From positions 1 to 64,000 of the forward strand of contig NZ_CP042828.1 of the NCBI RefSeq assembly GCF_008000995.1: a DNA stretch of 64,000 nt. Reading direction: 5' to 3'. The DNA comes from Ruania zhangjianzhongii. GTDB taxonomy: Bacteria; Actinomycetota; Actinomycetes; Actinomycetales; Beutenbergiaceae. A program made the translations under genes and the position numbers. Under the pieces are notes generated by a model. The model ran no database searches and had not been told where the DNA came from. It saw nothing but the letters and a program-made list of their open reading frames with translations. Of this stretch, positions 38,349-46,953 are shown piece after piece. Every line of letters begins with the position of its first letter. Position 1 is the stretch's first letter.

Positions 38349-39017
38349 ATGAATACACCACACACTGACATCGTGAACCGACACGTCACCGCCCTGAGTG
38401 ACCCGCGATCGTCTATCCGCCTGCGCGCCGCGATGGCGATCGGCACCGAGCCTGCCGACGAACTGGTCCCCGCCCTGATCGAGCGGTGCGCGCTCGAGCC
38501 GGACTTCTACGTTCGGGACATGCTCACCTGGTCGCTGACCCGGCACCGAGCGGCGGTCGTTGTACCGCGGCTGCTCGCCGAGCTGGAATCGACGGTGCCG
38601 CAGGCGCGCAGCCAGGCGCTGCACACGCTCTCCAAGATCGGTGACCAGGCCACCTGGCCGGCGCTGACCGCTGCCTTGCTGCAGGATGGGGACCCCGAGG
38701 TGGCGCGCAGCGCCTGGCGGGCAGCCGTCGCAATCGTGCCGGCGGGGTCCGAGCCCGAGCTCGCTGCCTTGCTCGCTGGTCAGCTCGGCCGCGGTGATGT
38801 GGAGACGCAGCGCAGCCTGAGCCGCGCTCTCGTCGCTCTGGGCGAGGTCATCCTGCCTCAGCTGCACCTCGCGGCGCGGGGCGACCGGGCCGAGGTGCGG
38901 GCGCACGCCCTCGCGACCGAGCGGCTACTGCAGGACCCCGACGCGGCGTTTACGCTCGACGTCGATGAGGCCATCAGGATCATGGCGCTGAACAGGGAGG
39001 ACGAGCGGGAGTGCTGA
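38349..39017 (+). CDS. HEAT-repeat protein
   Basis: The 222-residue product is almost wholly alpha-helical with HEAT/PBS-lyase-type repeats of about 30 residues (RSSIRLRAAMAIG, PDFYVRDMLTWSL, VPQARSQALHTLSKIGD, DPEVARSAWRAAV). TGGAGGAGG precedes ATG 38349. Its end overlaps by 7 bp the start of a MerR gene that itself contains HEAT repeats. It may bind a protein partner or a ligand; no catalytic residues are evident. Confidence 0.8.
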   Translation: MNTPHTDIVNRHVTALSDPRSSIRLRAAMAIGTEPADELVPALIERCALEPDFYVRDMLTWSLTRHRAAVVVPRLLAELESTVPQARSQALHTLSKIGDQATWPALTAALLQDGDPEVARSAWRAAVAIVPAGSEPELAALLAGQLGRGDVETQRSLSRALVALGEVILPQLHLAARGDRAEVRAHALATERLLQDPDAAFTLDVDEAIRIMALNREDEREC

Positions 39018-40012
39018 TCGGTGAGGTCGCCCGGCGTTCGGGGGTCAGTGTGCGCATGCTGCGCCACTACGACTCCCTCGCGCTGGTGCGCCCCACCGAC
39101 CGCACCGCAGGCGGGTACCGGGAGTACACCGCAGGTGATCTTCGGCGCATCTTCGCCGTGGAGAGCCTGCGGTCTCTCGGTCTCAGCCTGCGGGAGGTGC
39201 AGCAGGCGCTCGAGGACCCGCAACTCACTCCGGACACTCTGGTCGCCGACTTGGTCCGGCGCACCGAGGAACGGGTGGCGAGCGAGCAGGAGTTGCTCGC
39301 CCGGCTGAGGCAGATCGAAGGTGCCGCCCCGGAGCAGTGGACCGAGGTGCTCCGGATCGTCGAGCTGCTCCGCGGGCTGAACGCCGGAGATGCGAACCGG
39401 CGTCTGCGCACTGCGCTCGCCACCTCGGCGGGGGCACCGGGGCCGGCGGACCAGCTGGCCCATGCTGCACTCAGCGAACCCGAGCTGAATGCGGCCGGTG
39501 CGCTGCGCTGGGCCCTGGCTCAAGCCGGCGACGACGTACCGGCACCTCTCGCAGAAGGTCTCACCTCACCCTCGCCTCGGGTGCGAGAACGCGCCGTCCA
39601 GGCGGTGGCCGAACTGCACAGCGGGAGCGCACAGCAGCTCCTGGTCGCCGCGCTCGCCGACATTGTTCCGGTGGTCCGCCGCCGGGCCGCCCTGGCGCTG
39701 GGCGCTCGCGGGGTCAGCGACGCGATGCCGATCCTCCTCGAGACGGTCGAGCACGGCCCGAACGACGTCGAGGCAGCGGAGGCGCTCGGCGTGCTGGCCC
39801 GCGACGGCAGGCAGGCTGAGCGGATCGTGGCTGATGTCCGCGATCGCCTGGTCGCGCCGGCCACCGAGCCCGCCGCCCGGCTGCGTCTCACCCAGGCGCT
39901 CGCGGAGATCCCCGGCCCGACTGCCGATCGCGCGCTGACTGACTTGACCGGCGACCCGCAGCCCGACGTCGCCCGCAGCGCCGGCTACATCCTCAGTCTC
40001 CGCAGTCGCTGA
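39011..40012 (+). CDS. MerR-family regulator fused to HEAT repeats
   Basis: The 333-residue product starts at GTG 39011 with a MerR winged HTH (MLIGEVARRSGVSVRMLRHYDSLALVRP, then GYREYTAGDLRRIFAVESLRSLGLSLREVQQ), followed by a coiled dimerisation helix to about residue 120. The rest, about 200 residues, is HEAT repeats (SPSPRVRERAVQAVAELHS, VPVVRRRAALALGARG, DPQPDVARSAGYILSL). The fusion takes the place of the usual effector domain. It is coupled to the HEAT-only gene and probably controls the 19-bp-spacer promoter. Confidence 0.85.
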   Translation: MLIGEVARRSGVSVRMLRHYDSLALVRPTDRTAGGYREYTAGDLRRIFAVESLRSLGLSLREVQQALEDPQLTPDTLVADLVRRTEERVASEQELLARLRQIEGAAPEQWTEVLRIVELLRGLNAGDANRRLRTALATSAGAPGPADQLAHAALSEPELNAAGALRWALAQAGDDVPAPLAEGLTSPSPRVRERAVQAVAELHSGSAQQLLVAALADIVPVVRRRAALALGARGVSDAMPILLETVEHGPNDVEAAEALGVLARDGRQAERIVADVRDRLVAPATEPAARLRLTQALAEIPGPTADRALTDLTGDPQPDVARSAGYILSLRSR

Positions 40013-40116
40013 CCCGCAGCACCGCGCCCTTCGGGGGTGGCCCTATGGTCGCGATCTGGCCGTTTCGCGCCCACCAGCACACCCTCACGAACCGCGAGCC
40101 ACCGCCCGTGGGCCGC

Positions 40117-42006
40117 TCAGAGGTAGTGCCGCTGCTTCTTCCGGAGCTGCTGATAGGCGGCGTAGGCGGCCTCGGCGGATTCCAGCCGGGTCACCTGGGC
40201 CACCGGCACGTCCCAGCCATTGCTGGCCGGCGGCCCTTCGGCGAGCGGGTCCGTCCTGATCACGATCACCGTGGCCCGCTCCGCAGCCGCCGCTCGACCA
40301 TAAGCCTCCCGGAACTGCGCGATGGTGGCCACCTCCTGGGCGGCCACCCCGTAGCTGCGAGCGTTCGCCGCCAGATCCACCCCCACGTAGTCCCCGGACA
40401 GCAGCCCGCTGCTCTCCTCCCGCTTCCGGTAGGCGGTACCGAACCGCTGCGAGCCCACCGACTCCGACAGGGCACCGATCGAGGCGAACCCATCGTTGGC
40501 CAGCACGATCACGATCACCTTCAGCCCCTCCTGTGCGATCGTCGCCAGCTCGCTGGGCATCATCTGATACGTCCCATCGCCGACGATCGCCACTACCTGG
40601 CCGTCCGGCCGGGCCAACCGCACCCCGATCGCCGCCGGGATCTCATAGCCCATGCAGGAGTACCCGTACTCCAGGTGGTACTGCCCCGGGCCGGCCGCCT
40701 GCCACAGCGCCTGCAGGTCCCCGGGCATCGATCCGGCCGCATTGATCACCACGTCCTCGGCGCCGAGCAGCTCGTTCAGTGCGCCGAACACCTCCACCTG
40801 GGCCGGAGGCGTCTCGCCAGAGGTGGCCGTCACCTGCGCGCGCACCTCTTCCCACGCCCGACGGCGGTCGGTCACCTCCTCGGCGTAGGTCGCCGGCACG
40901 CGGTAGCCGGCCAGCGCCTCGGTGAGTGCCGTCAGGCCGCGCGCCGCGTCCGCCAGCACGGTGGTGGCTGCGTGCTTGGCCGCATCGAAGCCGGTCACGT
41001 TCAGGTTCACGAACTGCACACCGTCGGCCGCGAACGCTGTCCGCGAGGCGGTGGTGAAGTCCGAGTATCGGGTGCCCACCCCGATCACCACATCAGCGTC
41101 GGCGGCCAGCGCATTCGCCGCCGCCGATCCGGTCGAACCGACCCCGCCCACGGCGAGTGGATGCGCCCCCGGCAGTGCCCCCTTGCCCGCCTGCGTGTCC
41201 GACACCGGGATCCCGGTGACCTCCGCGAACGAGGTGAGCTCCGCCGTCGCCCCGGAGTAGAGCACGCCACCACCGGCCACCAGCAGTGGACGCTCGGCAG
41301 CAGCGATCACCTCCGCCGCCCGGTGCACCGCTTCCGGCTCGGGAACAGGCCGGCCCACGTGCCAGGTGCGCTCCCGGAACAGCTCGACCGGCCAGTCGTG
41401 CGCCTCCGCCTGCACATCCTGCGGCAGACACAGGGTGACCGCACCGGCCTCCGCCGGATCGGTGAGCACCCGCATCGCCTCCAGCAGTGCCGGGACCAGC
41501 TGCTCCGGCCGTTGTACCCGGTCCCAGTAGGCCGAGACCGGGCGGAACGCGTCGTTCACACTGAGGTCCCCGCTGCGCCGGTCCTCCAGCTGCTGCAGCA
41601 CCGTGCCGGCGCGCCGGGTGGCGAAGGTGTCTGCGGGCAGCAGCAGCACCGGTACCCGGTTGATCGTGGCCAACGCCGCGCCGGTGACCATGTTCGTGGC
41701 ACCGGGCCCGATCGAGGAGGTGCAGGCGAGGGTCTGCAGCCGGCCGCGGGACCGGGCGAAGCCCACAGCGGTGTGCACCATCGCCTGCTCGTTGCGCGCC
41801 AGGTAGTACGGCAGGGGCGGTTCCTCGGGGTGGGGTTTGGTCGCATTCTGCAGCAGCGCCTGGCCCACACCGGCCACGTTCCCGTGCCCGAAGATGCCGA
41901 AGGTGGCGGGAATGAGGCGCTGGCGCCGGCCGTCCCGCTCGCTGTGCTGCACCGCCAGGAAGCGCACCAGCGCCTGGGCCACGGTGAGCCGGATGGTCTC
42001 GGACAT
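40117..42006 (-). CDS. iolD: 3D-(3,5/4)-trihydroxycyclohexane-1,2-dione acylhydrolase
   Basis: ThDP-dependent ring-opening enzyme of myo-inositol degradation. The 629-residue product shows the ThDP-family layout: a conserved early segment (GIFGHGNVAGVGQAL), PYYLARNEQAMVHTAVGFAR (catalytic Glu), and the ThDP-binding GDGTYQMMPSELATIAQEGLKVIVIVLANDGF. It is the last gene of the iol operon, one base after iolB. Confidence 0.95.
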   Translation of the reverse strand: MSETIRLTVAQALVRFLAVQHSERDGRRQRLIPATFGIFGHGNVAGVGQALLQNATKPHPEEPPLPYYLARNEQAMVHTAVGFARSRGRLQTLACTSSIGPGATNMVTGAALATINRVPVLLLPADTFATRRAGTVLQQLEDRRSGDLSVNDAFRPVSAYWDRVQRPEQLVPALLEAMRVLTDPAEAGAVTLCLPQDVQAEAHDWPVELFRERTWHVGRPVPEPEAVHRAAEVIAAAERPLLVAGGGVLYSGATAELTSFAEVTGIPVSDTQAGKGALPGAHPLAVGGVGSTGSAAANALAADADVVIGVGTRYSDFTTASRTAFAADGVQFVNLNVTGFDAAKHAATTVLADAARGLTALTEALAGYRVPATYAEEVTDRRRAWEEVRAQVTATSGETPPAQVEVFGALNELLGAEDVVINAAGSMPGDLQALWQAAGPGQYHLEYGYSCMGYEIPAAIGVRLARPDGQVVAIVGDGTYQMMPSELATIAQEGLKVIVIVLANDGFASIGALSESVGSQRFGTAYRKREESSGLLSGDYVGVDLAANARSYGVAAQEVATIAQFREAYGRAAAAERATVIVIRTDPLAEGPPASNGWDVPVAQVTRLESAEAAYAAYQQLRKKQRHYL

Positions 42007-42007
42007 G

Positions 42008-42871
42008 TCAGCTGCTCTCGGTCATCGGCAGGCGGTCGTCGACGGCGGAGCCCACCCAGGTCTGCCGCACCCAGGTGTAGTCGGGGTCGTCGGTCATCAG
42101 CCAGACGCCGTCGCGCTGCGGTCCGGCCATCACGTTCAGGTAGTACATGTCCTCGCCCGGTGGGGCGATGCAGGGGCCGTGGTAGCCGTGCGGGACCTGC
42201 ACTAGATCGCCAGAGCGCACCTCGGTGAGCAGGTCCACCGGCTCCGGCCGGGTGCCGGCGCTGTACTGCCGGTGGTAACCCACCCCGTTCTCCCGGCGCA
42301 TCTGGAAGTAGTAGATCTCCTCAAGCTCACGTTCGACCGCACTGTGGGTGTCATGCTTGTGCGGCGGGTAGGAGGAGAAGTTGCCGCCCGGGGTGATCAC
42401 CTCCACCACCAGCAACCGGTCCGTGACCACCCCGTTGCCGAGGGCGTAGTTGCGCGGTTCCCGGCTGGCGGACCCGGCGCCGCGCAGCGTCACCTCCACC
42501 TGCTCGGCGCCGTAACGGCGCGGCTGGAGCCGTTGTTCTGCCCTGGCCGTGGCGATCGCGAAGCGACCGCCTGCTGAGCTGCTGAGCACGGCGCGGCACT
42601 CCCGGGGCAGGTAGAGGAAATCGGTGAGCGAGGTGAAGACCTCCCGACGGCCGTGCAGAACCTGAGTTCCGCCGTCGACCTCAGCGCTCAGACCACCAGA
42701 GAGCGGCAGCACCAACGCCTCGTCCTCCCCGGTGTCCAGCTCGTGCGATTCGCCGGGGTGGAGAGCCAGAGTCTTCAGCCCGGAGTAGCCCCAACCGGCG
42801 CGCTCCGGAGTGAGGTCCAGCTCCAGCCCGCCACCGGCCAGACTGCCGGCGGGATGGAACACAGCGGTCAT
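42008..42871 (-). CDS. iolB: 5-deoxy-glucuronate isomerase
   Basis: Isomerises 5-deoxy-D-glucuronate to 2-deoxy-5-keto-D-gluconate. The 287-residue product is a double cupin with the metal-binding PPHKHDTHSAVERELEEIYYF, where His and Glu are ligands, and a C-terminal HGYHGPCIAPPGEDMYYLNVMAGP. Fourteen bases separate it from the upstream aldolase gene. Confidence 0.95.
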   Translation of the reverse strand: MTAVFHPAGSLAGGGLELDLTPERAGWGYSGLKTLALHPGESHELDTGEDEALVLPLSGGLSAEVDGGTQVLHGRREVFTSLTDFLYLPRECRAVLSSSAGGRFAIATARAEQRLQPRRYGAEQVEVTLRGAGSASREPRNYALGNGVVTDRLLVVEVITPGGNFSSYPPHKHDTHSAVERELEEIYYFQMRRENGVGYHRQYSAGTRPEPVDLLTEVRSGDLVQVPHGYHGPCIAPPGEDMYYLNVMAGPQRDGVWLMTDDPDYTWVRQTWVGSAVDDRLPMTESS

Positions 42872-42885
42872 CTCAGGCCTCCAGG

Positions 42886-43761
42886 TCAGAGCAGAGCGAC
42901 GGCGGCGTCGACCGCAGCAGCCACGTCACCATCCGGTGGGTACAGCATGGCCCGGCCGATCACCAGGCCGAGGGCGTTCTCGCAGGCCAGAGCTCGCTGC
43001 CACAGGGTCAGGGCAGCGTCCGGATTCTCCGGGACCTCACCGCCGAGCAGCAGACAGGGCAGCGTGGTGGCGGCCAGTACCCGCTCGATATCGTCCACGG
43101 CGGGCAGCTTCAACCAGGTACGGGCCGAGGTGCGGCCCAGCCCGCTGGCCACCGTGATGGAGCGGATCACCGCATCGGGGCTCAGGTCGTTGCTCAGCCG
43201 CCCGCCGGAGCGGGTGGACCAGAACGGTTCCACCATCGCGGTCAGGGACCGCCCGGCCAGGTCGTTGACGGCGCCCGCACACGCGGCGAGAGTGCGTGGG
43301 GTGGCGGGGTCGGCCGGGTCGAGTCGGAGCAGCATCTTGCCGCCGTCGAGCCTTGCCTGGGCGACCCCCTCGGCGTCGTAGCCGGTGAAGCGGTCGTCCA
43401 CCTCGAACACCGAGCGGGCCAGCCCGCCGCGGTTCATCGATCCGAACACCAGCTTCCCGTCGAGCGCACCGAGCACCGCGAGATCCTCGATCAGGTCCGC
43501 GGTGCCGAGGAAGCCGTGCACCCCCGGCCGGGCCAGCGCCTGCGCGCAGCGGGCCAGCAGGTCGGTGCGGTTGGCCATCGCCAGGTCGTCGCTGCCGGCG
43601 CCGAGCGAGGCGCGGGCCGGGTGGTCGGCGGCGATGATCATCAACCGGCTGCCCGGTGCGGGCATGCTGCCGGGTGGGCGGGCTGCGAGCGCCTGCGCGA
43701 TCCGCTCCGGGTGGTGCGCACGCAGTTCGGCCAGGTGTGAGGGATCGGGTACGGCGGTCAT
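42886..43761 (-). CDS. Class I aldolase of the LacD/DeoC type (IolJ-like)
   Basis: The 291-residue product is a TIM-barrel aldolase: RLMIIAADHPARASLGAG at strand 1, KMLLRLDPADP, and a probable Schiff-base lysine in RTWLKLP. It resembles the actinobacterial Cgl0158-type aldolase found in iol clusters, likely cleaving 2-deoxy-5-keto-gluconate 6-phosphate. ATG 43761 overlaps iolC by 4 bp; the frame extends much further upstream but is only the shadow of iolC. Confidence 0.8.
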   Translation of the reverse strand: MTAVPDPSHLAELRAHHPERIAQALAARPPGSMPAPGSRLMIIAADHPARASLGAGSDDLAMANRTDLLARCAQALARPGVHGFLGTADLIEDLAVLGALDGKLVFGSMNRGGLARSVFEVDDRFTGYDAEGVAQARLDGGKMLLRLDPADPATPRTLAACAGAVNDLAGRSLTAMVEPFWSTRSGGRLSNDLSPDAVIRSITVASGLGRTSARTWLKLPAVDDIERVLAATTLPCLLLGGEVPENPDAALTLWQRALACENALGLVIGRAMLYPPDGDVAAAVDAAVALL

Positions 43762-44822
43762 TCCGGTCCTTCTGCAGTCGCGGCGGCACGGGCGCTGAAC
43801 GTGGCGGCCGTGGCCGCACCGGCGCGGGCGTTCACCTCGGCGACCGGTACGCCGGCCAGAACATCGGCGATCTCCGCCGCCGTGGGCATCGCCGTGGAGC
43901 ACTCCAGGCGGGAGGCGACGATCGCGCCGGCCACGTTCGCCGATTCGATCAGGCGCTGCAGCGGCCAGCCGGTGAGCAGACCGTGGCACAGTGCACCGGC
44001 GAAGGCGTCGCCGGCGCCGAGACCGTTCACCACCTCGATCGGCGCCGGGGGAACCACTACCCGCTCCGTAGCGGTCTTGGCCAGCGTGCCCGCGGGACCT
44101 TGCTTCACGATCGCCAGCTCCACCCCGGCCGCCAGCAGCGCGTCGGCAGCCCGTTCCGGGTCGCTCTCCCCGACGGCGATCTCGCACTCCTCCCGGTTGC
44201 CGACGGCGACGGTGGCATGCGCGAGCGCCTGCTGCAGCTGTGCCGTGGCCTGAGTGGGGTCCGGCCAGAACATCGGCCGATAGTCCAGATCGAGCACGGT
44301 GTGCCCGCTCTTGGCCCGGCGGGCGAGCGCGGCGTGGTGGGCAGTGCGGGACGGCTCCATGCACAGCCCGGTGCCGGAGACCCAGAACAGCGCTGCGCCG
44401 GTGATCAGGTCCAGCGGCAGCTCCTCGGCGCGCAGCTGCAGGTCCGGTGCACTGGGCTGGCGGTAGAAGTACAACGGGAAGTGATCCGGCGGGAAGATCT
44501 CGCAGAACGTGACCGGCGTGGGCAGGTCCTCCACGGTGATCACATAATCGTCGCGGACCCCGAGGCGGCGCATCTCCGCGCGGACATACCGGCCGAAGGG
44601 ATCGTCACCCACCCCGGTGAGCACTGCCGCGGGAGTGCCCATCCGAGTGGCCGCGACCGCCACGTTCGTGGGGCTGCCGCCGAGGAACTTGCCGAAGCTG
44701 GTCACCTCGTCCAGGCCCACGCCGATCTGCAGCGGGTACAGGTCCACACCGGCCCTACCCATGGTGACGACGTCCACGTCGAAGACCTCCTGATCAGGCC
44801 GCGCCGCAGCGGCGGCGGTCAC
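43758..44822 (-). CDS. iolC: 5-dehydro-2-deoxygluconokinase
   Basis: PfkB-family kinase that phosphorylates 2-deoxy-5-keto-D-gluconate. The 354-residue product has VVTMGRAGVDLYPLQIGVGLDEVTSFGKFLGGSPTNVAVAATRMG and the catalytic VNGLGAGDAFAGALCHG with its Asp. It leads the operon iolC - aldolase - iolB - iolD and is divergent from a GntR gene. Confidence 0.95.
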   Translation of the reverse strand: MTAAAAARPDQEVFDVDVVTMGRAGVDLYPLQIGVGLDEVTSFGKFLGGSPTNVAVAATRMGTPAAVLTGVGDDPFGRYVRAEMRRLGVRDDYVITVEDLPTPVTFCEIFPPDHFPLYFYRQPSAPDLQLRAEELPLDLITGAALFWVSGTGLCMEPSRTAHHAALARRAKSGHTVLDLDYRPMFWPDPTQATAQLQQALAHATVAVGNREECEIAVGESDPERAADALLAAGVELAIVKQGPAGTLAKTATERVVVPPAPIEVVNGLGAGDAFAGALCHGLLTGWPLQRLIESANVAGAIVASRLECSTAMPTAAEIADVLAGVPVAEVNARAGAATAATFSARAAATAEGPE

Positions 44823-44881
44823 GGCACTAGCTATGGATCACTGCCCAGAGTCTGCCCCATCTGAACCCCGCAGCGCATCCT

Positions 44882-44914
44882 TATGTCCTAACATATGAAC
44901 CTATCAGTACTGAT
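44882..44914. promoter_or_regulatory. Putative IolR/GntR operators between iolC and the regulator
   Basis: TGTCCTAACA (44884-44893) fits the IolR consensus reported for Corynebacterium (KGWCHTRACA, recalled from the literature). It sits inside the inverted repeat TATGT-CCTA-ACATA (44882-44895). A second perfect palindrome, ATCAGTACTGAT, spans 44903-44914. Both lie in the 122-bp divergent gap. Confidence 0.6.
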
Positions 44915-44944
44915 TTGTCAGTTCGCCGGGACGCAGGGAGGGCG

Positions 44945-45694
44945 ATGATCACCGACGATCCAGCAGTGGTCCGGGTGGAGCTGGACCGCAGCAGCCCGGT
45001 GCCGCTGTACCACCAGCTCGCCACGGCGATCGAGCACGCGATCGAGTCCGGGCAGCTGGTGCCCGGCCGGCGCCTGGAGAACGAGATCGCACTCGCTCAG
45101 CGGCTGCGCGTGTCCCGGCCGACGGCCCGGCGCGCGCTGCAGGAGCTGGTGGACCAGGGGATGCTGGTGCGTAAGCGCGGGGTCGGCACCCAGGTGGCGC
45201 CGGTGCGGGTGCGGCGCAAGGTGGATCTGTCCAGCCTGCACGATGATCTGCAGCGCAGCGGCCGGCACCCGAGCACCACTGTGCTGGAGTACAGCGTGGC
45301 GCCGGGCAGGGCAGAGGTCACCGAGGCGCTCGAGCTGGCCCCGGACGCCGATGTGGTGACCATCCGCCGGATCCGGCTGGCCGACGGTGAACCGCTCGCG
45401 CTGATGACCAACCACCTCGCCCTGGAGATCGCCCCCAGCTACGAGGAGCTCGGCGAGTCCGGGCTCTACCACGCACTGCGGCGGCGGGGGGTGGAGATCC
45501 ACATGGCGCACCAGCAGATCGGCGCCCGGATCGCCACCGCCGCCGAGGCGCGGCTGCTGGCAGAGAAGCCGAAGGTGGCGCTGCTGACCATGGAGCGCAC
45601 GGCCTACGATGCGGCCGGCCGCGCGATCGAGCACGGTCAGCACGTGTACCTGGCGTCCCGGTACAGCTTCGCCACCACGCTGTTCGCCTCCTGA
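44945..45694 (+). CDS. iolR: GntR family (HutC/UTRA) regulator of the iol genes
   Basis: The 249-residue product has a GntR winged helix (VPLYHQLATAIEHAIESGQLVPG, then NEIALAQRLRVSRPTARRALQELVDQGMLVRKRGVGTQV) and a UTRA ligand domain (VTIRRIRLADGEPLALMTNHLALEIAP). ATG 44945 with GGAGGGCG upstream was preferred over 44915. It is divergent from iolC, and the shared gap holds an IolR-like site, so it is probably the inositol repressor. Confidence 0.85.
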   Translation: MITDDPAVVRVELDRSSPVPLYHQLATAIEHAIESGQLVPGRRLENEIALAQRLRVSRPTARRALQELVDQGMLVRKRGVGTQVAPVRVRRKVDLSSLHDDLQRSGRHPSTTVLEYSVAPGRAEVTEALELAPDADVVTIRRIRLADGEPLALMTNHLALEIAPSYEELGESGLYHALRRRGVEIHMAHQQIGARIATAAEARLLAEKPKVALLTMERTAYDAAGRAIEHGQHVYLASRYSFATTLFAS

Positions 45695-45789
45695 GCGCGC
45701 CCGCCGCACCATCCCCTGCCCGCGCCAGCCCCCGCGCCCGGCCCGCACCGCGCCCATTGTCGCGCCCGGCCCCCACCCTCCTCTCCCCG

Positions 45790-45809
45790 CGCGTGAATCG
45801 ATTCACGCG
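45790..45809. promoter_or_regulatory. Perfect 20-bp palindrome, LacI-type operator
   Basis: CGCGTGAATCGATTCACGCG is a perfect 20-bp palindrome with a central CG, as LacI-family operators have. It lies in the 255-bp gap between the GntR gene and a membrane-protein gene. No LacI-family gene is in this window. Confidence 0.6.
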
Positions 45810-45866
45810 TTACTTGCTGCACGGGGTCGTGCTCTGCGGTATCGACCGGACGGGCGAAGTATCGAA

Positions 45867-45900
45867 CTGCCCGGGCAGCCGGGCAGCCGGGCAGCCGGGC
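45867..45900. repeat. 8-bp tandem repeat CCGGGCAG
   Basis: Three perfect copies of CCGGGCAG run from 45871 to 45894, followed by a partial copy. The array also makes the palindrome CTGCCCGGGCAG at 45867-45878. Confidence 0.7.
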
Positions 45901-45949
45901 CCGCCGTTGGACCTCGCCCGCTCAGCACCCCCGTGCCAAGATCGATGCT

Positions 45950-46930
45950 GTGCGTACCTCCCGGACCGGCCGCCCCACCTTGCCCCGGCTGTTGCTGCCG
46001 CCGTGGGCCTACCCGTTGGTCGGGATCGGTGCGACGCTGATCGGTCTGCTGCCCTGGTTTCGGGGCGGACTGCAGCTGCCGTTGCAGAACCTGTGGGCCA
46101 CTCCCACGCTGCCGGGGGATATGCCGCTGGTCCTGGTGCCGCTGAACCAGTACTACCTGGACACCATTCTCGGCCTGTTCGTCACAGCGGGGGTGGTCGG
46201 TGGGGTAGTGGCTCGGGCGGCCCCGCCGGCACACCGCGCGCTCAGTGGTGGGCTGACCGCGGCCGGGGCGTTCCTGGCCTTCGCGTTCGCCTGTGTGCAG
46301 TCCGCGCTGGTTCTCGCCGAGGGTCTTGCTGAGCAGGACGATCGGTCCAGCACCTATCTGGTCCTCGTGGTGGCCTGGGCGGCGGCCAGCGGCCTCGCCG
46401 GGTTGCTGGTGCTGATCCTGCTGGCTCGGGCACCGAGGGCCGGAGCTACGGTCGCGATGGCGATCGCGGCACCGGCGGTCGGCAGCTGGGCGCAGACCCT
46501 CCTCGCGCCGTCGATCGCACTGGCCTCGCCAGCGGCGCAGACCGCCGTCGGGTACCTGCACTGGCTGCCCGCAGTGCTCGTGGGGGTAGCACTGGCATGG
46601 TGCGGGGTACGCACCTCCGGCCGGATCGGCGCCTGGGTGATGAGCCTGGTGCTCCTCTGGGTGGTGCCGGCGGTGCTCACGGTGATCGGGTATCTGGCCG
46701 GCTTCCGCGCCAGCGGCGGTGTGATGGAGAGTCTCGGCTCGGGTCTGGACCTGCTCGGTCTACTGCTCGCCCCCGATATCGCCGGCCCGCCGGTACTTCT
46801 GGCGCTGGCGATCGGCGTGCTCGGCTCGGTGAGCATCTGGATCGTGCTGAGGATCCGGGCACGCCGGGCGGACCGCTGGGCACGCGGCACCATCGACGAG
46901 AACGAAGAAACGGCCCGCGACCACCAGTGA
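45950..46930 (+). CDS. Polytopic membrane protein, unrecognised
   Basis: The 326-residue product has about eight predicted membrane helices (for example YPLVGIGATLIGLLPWF, GLTAAGAFLAFAFACVQSALVLA, LVLVVAWAAASGLAGLLVLILLA) and a basic, then acidic cytoplasmic tail (RIRARRADRWARG...NEETARDH). I do not recognise the family; comparable proteins in actinobacteria are annotated hypothetical membrane proteins. Start is GTG 45950. Its stop lies within the loop of a bidirectional terminator. Confidence 0.65.
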   Translation: MRTSRTGRPTLPRLLLPPWAYPLVGIGATLIGLLPWFRGGLQLPLQNLWATPTLPGDMPLVLVPLNQYYLDTILGLFVTAGVVGGVVARAAPPAHRALSGGLTAAGAFLAFAFACVQSALVLAEGLAEQDDRSSTYLVLVVAWAAASGLAGLLVLILLARAPRAGATVAMAIAAPAVGSWAQTLLAPSIALASPAAQTAVGYLHWLPAVLVGVALAWCGVRTSGRIGAWVMSLVLLWVVPAVLTVIGYLAGFRASGGVMESLGSGLDLLGLLLAPDIAGPPVLLALAIGVLGSVSIWIVLRIRARRADRWARGTIDENEETARDHQ

Positions 46931-46942
46931 TCGCGGGCCGTT
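46909..46942. terminator. Bidirectional hairpin terminator
   Basis: AACGGCCCGCGA (46909-46920) and TCGCGGGCCGTT (46931-46942) form a perfect 12-bp stem with a 10-nt loop between two convergent genes. The loop contains the stop codon of the membrane-protein gene. The A-rich GAAGAAA before the stem gives a U-rich tail for the minus-strand TRAP transcript. Confidence 0.8.
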
Positions 46943-46953
46943 CCAGGCAACCG

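Noticed and set aside
40045-42228. 727-codon open frame antisense to iolD
   Set aside because: Shadow of iolD; no domain signature.
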